In this document: one piece after another, positions 7,324-12,930 of the stretch
Position numbering within the stretch: the stretch's first letter is position 1
Layout of the letters: every line of letters starts with the position of its first letter
Translations under genes and position numbers: made by a program
NCBI GenBank assembly: GCA_028699795.1
Contig: JAQVTZ010000033.1
Span: 1 to 12,930 of the forward strand
Length of the DNA: 12,930 bases
Source: Clostridia bacterium
GTDB lineage: Bacteria > Bacillota > Clostridia > Christensenellales > DTU072
Direction of reading: 5' to 3'
Notes under the pieces: generated by a model
What the model was told of the DNA's origin: nothing
What the model saw: the letters and a program-made list of their open reading frames with translations, nothing else
The model's database searches: none

Positions 7324-7982
7324 GATTGCGCCTCGACCCGAGACTTCGGGCAGTACTGAACGAAATACGGTGTTATACTTTAGCGGATATCGGATGTGAC
7401 CACGGAAGAATTGCCGTTGGAGCGCTGTTGGAAGGCAGAGCGGAAAAAGTGTTGGCAATCGATAAAAGCGCGGCTAGTTTACATAAATGCAAGCTGCTCG
7501 GCGAAGAAGCGGGGGTGCAAGACAGGTTGGATTGCAGAACAGGCGACGGCTTTGAGCCCGTGAAAGAAGGTGAAGCGGATTTTGCCGTGATAGCAGGCAT
7601 CGGCGGCAGGGAAATTGTTCATATTCTGGAAAAAGCAAATTATCGGGGCAAACTTTTGTTGTTGCCGCATCAAGACAGTCACGAACTGCGAAGATTTTTG
7701 AGTGGTAGATATCATATTATGAAAGATTTTGTGATATCTTGCGGCGGTAAATATTACTGTTTGATTGTCGCTTCGCAAGGCGGATACAATTATAGTGAGG
7801 CGGAAATCTATTTTGGGAGAAATTTGCCCCAAAGCGACGATTACCTCAATATGCTTGCGGCGGAAAGAGTCAAACTATCCAAAATAGTTTGCGGGAATCA
7901 CCTTACAGAGGGTGAAATCGTACAGAAATGGAAGGAGGCGGAAAAACTATGCCAAAAATACGGGATATCATCAAACGGATAG
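7320..7982 (+). CDS. trmK: tRNA (adenine-22-N1)-methyltransferase TrmK
   Basis: TrmK uses S-adenosylmethionine to methylate N1 of A22 in the D arm of tRNAs. The 220-aa protein shows the Rossmann-fold SAM motif LADIGCDHGR (21-30) and the family motif IAGIGG (91-96), and has the usual length. The C-terminal part is the helical tRNA-contacting extension. It follows rpoD with an ATGA overlap (7320-7323) and has no good ribosome binding site, which suggests translational coupling. The same order rpoD-trmK-NIF3 is found in Bacillus (sigA, yqfN, yqfO region). Its last 34 nt overlap the next gene. Confidence 0.9.
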   Translation: MRLRLDPRLRAVLNEIRCYTLADIGCDHGRIAVGALLEGRAEKVLAIDKSAASLHKCKLLGEEAGVQDRLDCRTGDGFEPVKEGEADFAVIAGIGGREIVHILEKANYRGKLLLLPHQDSHELRRFLSGRYHIMKDFVISCGGKYYCLIVASQGGYNYSEAEIYFGRNLPQSDDYLNMLAAERVKLSKIVCGNHLTEGEIVQKWKEAEKLCQKYGISSNG

Positions 7983-8737
7983 AAGAGTTCGCACCGTTAG
8001 AATCTCAATGCGACTTCGATAACAGTGGCTTGCTGTACGGTGACCCCGACAAAAATATCGAAGCTGTTTTGGTAACCTTGGATACCAATTGCGAGGTTGT
8101 CGCCGAAGCGATAAAAAAAGGTTGCGGGCTTATTGTAGAACATCATCCCACGCTTTTTTATCCTATCAAGAAAATAGACTTGAATCATCCCAAGCATCGC
8201 GCCCTTTGCGACGCGATACAAAACGAAATAGCTATCTATTCTGCCCATACCAATATCGATTTTGCCAAAGGCGGTCTTAACGACAGGGTTGCAGAAAAAT
8301 TGGGTTGTGAAGATAGTACAACTTTAGACGGTACGCCGTATTCGGCAAGAATCGGAAAATTGCCAAAAACTTATACGCTGGCAGAGTTTGCGAAACGGGT
8401 CGCCCTTGTGTTGCAAGACGCGAATGTGGCGACGGTAGGCGATCCTAATATGCAAGTACGCGTGATTGCGGTTGCGAACGGCGCAGGCGGAGGGTCCGAA
8501 GAGACGATATTGCAAGCAAAAGAAGCGGGGGCAGATATTTTTATTACTTCGGAACTCAAATATAATGTCGTAAGGTTGGCAAAGGATATAAATTATGGTA
8601 TAATATCAGTCGGTCATTACGATAGTGAAATTTGTTTTACGGAGCTTATTTGCGATGTAATCGGCCGCAGAGGGTTGGGCATAAAGGTGTATCCTGCCGA
8701 AAGCCTCAAGAATCCTTTCAATGACAGGAGTATATAA
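7949..8737 (+). CDS. NIF3/DUF34 family metal-binding protein (short form)
   Basis: The 262-aa protein is a NIF3-like dinuclear metal hydrolase-fold protein, often annotated GTP cyclohydrolase I type 2, although the physiological reaction of the family is unsettled. Metal ligands are visible as E64-H65-H66, S98-A-H100 with D104, and GHYDSE (222-227; H223 and E227). DNSGLLYG at 24-31 corresponds to the usual DNxGLLxG. It lacks the roughly 100-residue insert of the long form (B. subtilis YqfO). ATG 7949 is chosen because AAGGAGG lies 10 nt upstream; the in-frame ATG at 7928 would place that site inside the gene. It overlaps trmK by 34 nt and ends as TAATG with the next gene, indicating a tight operon. 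Confidence 0.9.
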   Translation: MPKIRDIIKRIEEFAPLESQCDFDNSGLLYGDPDKNIEAVLVTLDTNCEVVAEAIKKGCGLIVEHHPTLFYPIKKIDLNHPKHRALCDAIQNEIAIYSAHTNIDFAKGGLNDRVAEKLGCEDSTTLDGTPYSARIGKLPKTYTLAEFAKRVALVLQDANVATVGDPNMQVRVIAVANGAGGGSEETILQAKEAGADIFITSELKYNVVRLAKDINYGIISVGHYDSEICFTELICDVIGRRGLGIKVYPAESLKNPFNDRSI

Positions 8738-9426
8738 TGAATCTGGAAAAAATGCTGGAATACCAGAAAATCGACCAAGAAATATACAAGGTAGAGCTGG
8801 ATCTCAATCGCAGTAAAGAGATGGCGAGAATCAACAATTTCAAAAATCAGTTGTCACTGGCGCAGAACACTCTTCTCAAACTCAACAAAGAGACGGAGGA
8901 ATTGTTTCACACAATAGAAACATTAGAAAAAGATATTTTGAATTCTTCCCCAGAGAAAGGTTTTGCAGAAAACGCGAATACGCCGGAAAAAGTGAACAGC
9001 GCCGAACAAACTCTTAACGAATGTCTCGAAAGTCTCGCCACGATAGAGAAAGAGTCCAAAAGAGCCTTCGATAGGCTGACATACATTAGCAGAGAAGCGG
9101 CGAAGCAATACGAAGTCGGCAGACATCTTAGCGGTGAACATAAAAAAGCAAAAGAGCAGTACAACTTGCTGCTAAGTAAGATTAGAGAAGAACACAAACA
9201 TCATTTCGAACAATTAAATGAATTGGCTTCGCAAATCGACCCCAAGCTGATGGCCAAATACAAACATCTGCGGGACCACCGCAGAATGCCCGCTATTGTG
9301 CCATATATGGGTGGGAATTGCGCCGCCTGCGGCATGGATATCTCCATAGAAGTAAGCGAAAAACTTAAAACTTCCGGGGACCTTGCGGAATGTCCTAATT
9401 GCAGACGGCTTGTTTATCTCAAATAA
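8737..9426 (+). CDS. Coiled-coil protein with C-terminal C4 zinc ribbon
   Basis: The 229-aa protein has a long helical hairpin-type coiled coil (about 1-180, rich in Glu, Lys, Leu and Gln) and a C-terminal zinc ribbon with CxxC pairs at C195/C198 and C219/C222. This layout defines the DUF164/zf-RING_7 family. Distant members include Helicobacter HP0958 (FlgZ, which binds RpoN and an mRNA) and Chlamydia CT398 (CdsZ); the function of Gram-positive members is not known to me. A loop of small residues (about 75-90) interrupts the coil. The start overlaps the NIF3 stop by one base (TAATG) behind CAGGAG. Family members are frequently found next to NIF3 genes, suggesting linked roles. It appears to be the last gene of the series; no clear intrinsic terminator follows. 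Confidence 0.88.
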   Translation: MNLEKMLEYQKIDQEIYKVELDLNRSKEMARINNFKNQLSLAQNTLLKLNKETEELFHTIETLEKDILNSSPEKGFAENANTPEKVNSAEQTLNECLESLATIEKESKRAFDRLTYISREAAKQYEVGRHLSGEHKKAKEQYNLLLSKIREEHKHHFEQLNELASQIDPKLMAKYKHLRDHRRMPAIVPYMGGNCAACGMDISIEVSEKLKTSGDLAECPNCRRLVYLK

Positions 9427-9507
9427 AAGAGTATAGGCTTATATTATAGATATAGCATACCCCGCCTCCTTTTTAAGAATTGAGGATAACAAAGTATTTT
9501 GCCCGAA

Positions 9508-9513
9508 TATAAT
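9508..9513 (+). promoter_or_regulatory. Possible -10 element upstream of dapF
   Basis: A perfect TATAAT lies 20 nt before the dapF start, but the best -35-like sequence (TTGAGG at 9480-9485) is 22 nt away, too far for a standard promoter. If real, the start would be near 9520 with a very short leader. Confidence 0.3.
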
Positions 9514-9533
9514 ATATTACTTGCGAGGTAATA

Positions 9534-10334
9534 TTGAAATTTAGCAAAATGAATGGTTGCGGCAACGATTATGTTTTTATCTATTTGCCGGAGAACAAAG
9601 TGACGCATCCCAACGAGCTTGCCGTAAAGCTGTCCGACAGACACTTCGGAGTCGGCGCGGACGGACTGGTTTTGATGGATCAATCTTTACTTGCAGATTG
9701 CTCGATGCGGATATTTAACAGAGACGGAAGCGAAGCAAACATGTGCGGAAATGCCCTTCGATGTGTGGCAAAGTACATGTACGACAAAAGACTTGTTACG
9801 AAAGAAGAGGTAAGTGTTTCGACGCTTGCCGGTGTCAAAACCGTAAAGCTGCAAACTGCAAATGGCAAGGCAGTAGGCGCAAAGGCGGAGCTCGGCGTAC
9901 CTTCTTTGATGTCTATAGAAACAAAAAGGGCGGTGAACTGTCTTGCGAAGATAGGAGAGAAAGCCTACGAAATCACACCGGTAGAGCTGGGCAATTACCA
10001 TGCGGTTAGGTTCGTAAAAAACCTTAGCCAAAAAGAAATGCGTATAGCCGAATCACTATCGCGCTCGAGCCTGTTTCCCGACGGCGTTAACGCCGAAATC
10101 GCCAAAGTGATAGATCGGGAGAACATTATAGCAAGAGTGTATGAGCGCGGGTCTGGCGAAACAATGGCTTGCGGGACGGGCGCGGGAGCCATTCTGTTCG
10201 CGGCATTCTTAAAAGGGCTTACGGGGCCGAAAGTAAATATACGGCTGCCAGGAGGCGTTTTGGAAGTCGAGTATGTGAAAGGCAAAATCATGATAACAGG
10301 CCCCGCGAAGTTCAATTTTGAAGGCGCATTATAA
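9534..10334 (+). CDS. dapF: Diaminopimelate epimerase, TTG start
   Basis: DapF converts LL-diaminopimelate to meso-diaminopimelate, the precursor of lysine and of peptidoglycan cross-links. The 266-aa cytosolic protein has the N-terminal signature MKFSKMNGCGNDYVF, the first catalytic cysteine in M70-C71-GN within DGSEANMCGN, and the second, C213, in ACGTGAGA. The TTG at 9534 is preferred: it gives the conserved MKF start and has GAGG 5 nt upstream, while the next ATG (9549) would remove MKFSK. The small gap (18 nt) to dapL indicates co-transcription and a single pathway. Codon use is like its neighbours. Confidence 0.95.
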   Translation: MKFSKMNGCGNDYVFIYLPENKVTHPNELAVKLSDRHFGVGADGLVLMDQSLLADCSMRIFNRDGSEANMCGNALRCVAKYMYDKRLVTKEEVSVSTLAGVKTVKLQTANGKAVGAKAELGVPSLMSIETKRAVNCLAKIGEKAYEITPVELGNYHAVRFVKNLSQKEMRIAESLSRSSLFPDGVNAEIAKVIDRENIIARVYERGSGETMACGTGAGAILFAAFLKGLTGPKVNIRLPGGVLEVEYVKGKIMITGPAKFNFEGAL

Positions 10335-10352
10335 AACTACACAAGGAGAAAT

Positions 10353-11534
10353 ATGGTCAAACTTAATAAGAATTACAATAATCTAAAAAAAAGTTATCTT
10401 TTCGCAGGTATCGCGCGGCGTATTAAAGAATACAAAGAGGCCAACCCTTCTGCCGATATCATCAAGCTAAGTATCGGCGATGTCACAAGACCGCTCACCA
10501 AAACCGTGGTAGAGGCGCTTGAGAAAGCAAGCAAAGAGATGGGCGCGGCCGAGACTTTCCGCGGATACGGCGACGAGCAGGGATATGCTTTTTTACAAGA
10601 ACAAATCAAGAATTACTATAAGAGAAATACGGGCGTCCAACTAGAGTCCTCCGAAATCTTTGTTTCGGACGGGGCAAAAAGCGATGTCGGCAACTTTACG
10701 GAACTGTTTGACACCGATAATACAGTCATTATCCCCGACCCCGTATATCCTGTTTATGTAGACAGCAATATCATGAACGGCAGGCATATTGTTTATATCG
10801 AGGGCAACGAAGCAAACGGCTTTTTGCCTCTGCCCGACCAAAATACCAAAGGGGATATCATTTATCTTTGTTCGCCCAACAATCCTACGGGCGCCGTTTA
10901 TACCAAAGACCAACTTAAACTTTGGGTGGATTTTGCAAACAAACAAGGGGCGGTTATCCTTTTTGATGCCGCATACGAGTCCTTTATTACAGATGACACA
11001 CTACCGCGTTCGATTTTTGAAATCGAAGGCGCGCGTACTTGTGCTGTCGAGTTCTGTTCTCTTTCTAAGACAGCGGGTTTTACGGGCACAAGATGCGGTT
11101 ATACTATTGTTCCCGAAGATATTATGATAAACGGTGTAAGCCTCAACAAAATGTGGCTTCGCAGACAGACGACCAAGTTCAACGGTACCGCCTATATTAT
11201 TCAGCGGGGCGCCGAAGCGGTGTTTACCTCCGAGGGCTACGCTGGCTGTAAAGAAAACATTAAATATTATCAAGAAAATGCCAAAATCATCGCGTCCACA
11301 TTGGATAAGTTGGGTATTTGGTATACGGGCGGAATCAATTCGCCTTATATCTGGCTAAAATGCAATATGGATTCATGGGAATTTTTCGATTTATTGTTGC
11401 AAAAAGCAGGAATTGCAGGTACTCCCGGTAGCGGGTTCGGCAAATGCGGCGATGGCTATTTTCGCCTGACCGCGTTCAATACCAAAGAAAAAACGGAAGA
11501 AGCGATGAGAAGATTTGAGAAGCTCTTTATATAG
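10353..11534 (+). CDS. dapL: LL-diaminopimelate aminotransferase
   Basis: This PLP enzyme converts tetrahydrodipicolinate directly to LL-diaminopimelate with glutamate as amino donor, bypassing the succinyl or acetyl steps (DapD, DapC, DapE). The 393-aa fold-type I protein has the family-typical N-terminus (LSIGDVTRPL at 39-48), FRGYGDEQGY (69-78), SPNNPTG (174-180), D205-A-A-Y208 for the PLP ring, and the Schiff-base lysine K239 in SLSKTAGFTGTRCGY. These features separate it from ordinary aspartate aminotransferases. AAGGAG lies 4 nt before the ATG. Together with dapF directly upstream it forms a two-gene unit delivering meso-DAP. Confidence 0.93.
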   Translation: MVKLNKNYNNLKKSYLFAGIARRIKEYKEANPSADIIKLSIGDVTRPLTKTVVEALEKASKEMGAAETFRGYGDEQGYAFLQEQIKNYYKRNTGVQLESSEIFVSDGAKSDVGNFTELFDTDNTVIIPDPVYPVYVDSNIMNGRHIVYIEGNEANGFLPLPDQNTKGDIIYLCSPNNPTGAVYTKDQLKLWVDFANKQGAVILFDAAYESFITDDTLPRSIFEIEGARTCAVEFCSLSKTAGFTGTRCGYTIVPEDIMINGVSLNKMWLRRQTTKFNGTAYIIQRGAEAVFTSEGYAGCKENIKYYQENAKIIASTLDKLGIWYTGGINSPYIWLKCNMDSWEFFDLLLQKAGIAGTPGSGFGKCGDGYFRLTAFNTKEKTEEAMRRFEKLFI

Positions 11535-11540
11535 AAGACA

Positions 11541-11804
11541 ATCAAATTACAAATTACAATGTACAAATTACAAATAAGAATCAAAAAAGGATACCATATT
11601 CTAAAATATCTTTAGAGCAATAGCGATACCTTATGAGTCCGACTTAAACGGCTCCCCAAGATAAAAGCAGCCGTTTAACGATTGGTCGGGAATAAAAAAT
11701 TACAAATACAATGTGCAAATTACAAATAAGGATAAATCAAATTACAATTTAAGGATTATATAGTTCTTTAATCGGAGCGAATCCGCATTTGTAATCTTTA
11801 CATT
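11541..11804. repeat. Intergenic repeat island with direct and inverted AT-rich repeats
   Basis: The 21-nt unit beginning AATGTACAAATTACAAAT occurs at 11558-11578 and again at 11710-11730 with one mismatch, each preceded by further AAATTAC repeats (from 11544 and 11697). An inverted copy (CATTTGTAATCTTTACATT, 11786-11804) matches the reverse complement with 2 mismatches in 19. The copies bracket a hairpin at 11639-11689. No ORF of coding character lies between. The arrangement looks like a small non-autonomous repeat or a composite of dispersed intergenic repeats; I do not recognise a named family and see no target-site duplication. Confidence 0.55.
11639..11689. other. Long hairpin, possible structured RNA
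   Basis: TTAAACGGCT (11644-11653) and AGCCGTTTAA (11669-11678) pair perfectly over 10 bp around a 15-nt loop. CCGAC (11639-11643) and GTCGG (11685-11689) extend the stem by 5 bp with a 6-nt bulge (CGATTG) on the 3' side. An A-rich stretch, not a T-tract, follows on plus and no T-tract follows on minus, so it is not an intrinsic terminator. It lies about 145 nt upstream of purA but matches no purine or ZTP riboswitch consensus that I know. Confidence 0.5.
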
Positions 11805-11834
11805 CATTCAGTATCATTTACTTAGGAGGCAAAA

Positions 11835-12930
11835 ATGTCGGTAACGGTTTTAGTGGGAGCTCAGTTTGGCGACGAGGGCAAAGGAAAGATAGTAGATTTT
11901 CTGTCTTCGGATATGGATATGGTTGTCAGATTTCAAGGCGGCGACAACGCAGGGCATACGGTGGTGAACGAACAGGGTTCTTTCAAACTCCATCTAATAC
12001 CTTGCGGGATTTTCAAAAAAGGATGTAAAGCCCTTGCCAATACGGGTATGGTCATCAATCCCGACGAACTTCTAAAAGAGCTTGGCGAAATCGAATCGCA
12101 AGGGGTGGATACTTCGGGCTTATACATATCGATGCGCGCCGTTATCCTTATGCCTTATCATATCGAATTGGACGGGCTGTCTGAAAAGAGCGGCAGAACG
12201 GGTATCGGTACCACCAAACGGGGTATCGGCTATGCCTACGCGGACCGAGCAAGACGCAACGCATTGCGGTTCGAAGATCTTTTGGATCCCGCTTATTGTG
12301 AAAAACGCGTACGCGCGATTATGCCGACCGTCAACGCCGAACTTATCGCGAAAGGCGGCCGCGAATTTTCAGTAGAAGAAATATTGGGAAAAACGAGATT
12401 TTGGGCGCAAAAGCTGGCGCACCGCATTGTAGAACCCGTTTCTTTTGTTAACAATACCATTAACGCGGGGCAAAAAATCCTCTTTGAAGGACAGTTGGGC
12501 GCAATGAAGGATATCGACTTAGGGATTTATCCTTATGTTACCTCGTCCAACCCCGTGGCAGCATATGCCGCGGTAAGCGGAGGATTTCCCATAAGCAAGA
12601 TTACCGAAATCGTGGGCGTCATGAAAGCGTTTTCGTCCGCTGTGGGCGACGGTCCTTTCCCCACCGAAATGCAAGACGAAATGGCGGACGGTTTCCGCGG
12701 CAAAGGCAACCAAATAGACGACGAGTTCGGCGCGCGCACGGGCAGAGCCCGCAGACTGGGATGGTTGGATTTACCTGTCGTCAAATACGCGGCAACGATC
12801 AACGGATTTACCTCTATTGCGGTTTGCAAGATAGACAAGTTGGATACATATGAAGAACTTAAAGTGTGCACGGCGTACAAACTGGACGGCAAGGTGATTG
12901 ATTATATGCCGTCTTCCCGCGACCTTTACA
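11835..12930 (+). CDS. purA: Adenylosuccinate synthetase PurA, 3' end cut by the window
   Basis: PurA joins IMP and aspartate with GTP hydrolysis to form adenylosuccinate, the first committed step to AMP. About 365 of a usual 425-430 residues are present; the C-terminal part lies beyond the window. The phosphate-binding loop VGAQFGDEGKGK (7-18) keeps catalytic D13, and NAGH (38-41) keeps H41, both at the E. coli positions. VTSSNP and VGDGPFPTE follow in order. Several signature positions differ from most PurA proteins: FGDEG instead of WGDEG, TTKRGIG instead of TTGRGIG, and FEGQLGAMKDIDLG where FEGAQGTLLDIDHG is usual. This points to a divergent PurA subfamily rather than loss of function. 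AGGAGG lies 5 nt before the ATG. The repeat island separates it from dapL, so it is probably transcribed independently. Confidence 0.93.
   Translation, partial: MSVTVLVGAQFGDEGKGKIVDFLSSDMDMVVRFQGGDNAGHTVVNEQGSFKLHLIPCGIFKKGCKALANTGMVINPDELLKELGEIESQGVDTSGLYISMRAVILMPYHIELDGLSEKSGRTGIGTTKRGIGYAYADRARRNALRFEDLLDPAYCEKRVRAIMPTVNAELIAKGGREFSVEEILGKTRFWAQKLAHRIVEPVSFVNNTINAGQKILFEGQLGAMKDIDLGIYPYVTSSNPVAAYAAVSGGFPISKITEIVGVMKAFSSAVGDGPFPTEMQDEMADGFRGKGNQIDDEFGARTGRARRLGWLDLPVVKYAATINGFTSIAVCKIDKLDTYEELKVCTAYKLDGKVIDYMPSSRDLY

Noticed and set aside
6997..7458. Minus-strand open frame of 153 codons across the rpoD/trmK junction
   Set aside because: It is antisense to two clear genes, has no ribosome binding site and no recognisable protein features.
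11639..11689. Rho-independent terminator of dapL
   Set aside because: The stem is followed by A-rich sequence, without a T-tract on either strand, and lies more than 100 nt after the stop.
11789..11817. Promoter TTGTAA-17-TATCAT directly before purA
   Set aside because: Transcription would begin at about 11824, inside the AGGAGG, leaving no usable ribosome binding site.
11835..12930. PurZ-type synthetase of the phage 2-aminoadenine pathway
   Set aside because: PurZ lacks the catalytic aspartate of PurA; here D13 and H41 are both present.

Overview
The window looks like a chromosomal segment of a Gram-positive, probably clostridial (Bacillota), anaerobe. The evidence is the dnaG-rpoD macromolecular-synthesis order followed by trmK and a NIF3-family gene, as in Bacillus and Clostridia, strong AGGAGG-type ribosome binding sites, and dapF next to an LL-diaminopimelate aminotransferase gene, which implies meso-DAP peptidoglycan. 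The exact lineage cannot be read from the sequence.

Left part (1-970) is AT-rich and gene-poor. It holds the 5' part of a minus-strand tRNA-Arg(CCT) running off the window edge, a second near-identical tRNA-Arg 5' half that stops inside the anticodon loop, and a small minus-strand membrane-protein gene with its own promoter and a clear intrinsic terminator. A sigma-A-type promoter at 806-834 points right.

986-3899: two tandem major-facilitator sugar transporters of different subfamilies, an SLC45/sucrose-type carrier followed by a GPH/MelB-type cation symporter. They are probably co-transcribed, and no catabolic enzyme lies beside them here.

4048-9426: a compact operon-like series of a 115-aa protein of unknown function, dnaG, rpoD (sigA), trmK, a short NIF3/DUF34 gene and a coiled-coil C4 zinc-ribbon gene. 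The genes from dnaG onward are adjacent or overlap. The best promoter has a perfect TATAAT inside a 24-bp palindrome just upstream of the 115-aa gene. dnaG has no ATG, GTG or TTG start in front of its zinc-binding domain; it appears to start at ATA (4501), ideally placed behind a GGAG.

9534-11534: dapF (TTG start) and dapL, the last two steps of the aminotransferase route to meso-DAP. 11535-11834 is a non-coding island with AT-rich direct and inverted repeats around a long hairpin. 11835 to the end is purA, cut by the window edge, with several departures from the usual PurA signature motifs.

The cores of the right-hand genes are ordinary housekeeping functions. The unusual signals are the ATA start of the primase, the tRNA half-gene, the promoter palindrome, the unknown first gene of the sigma operon and the repeat/hairpin island before purA.
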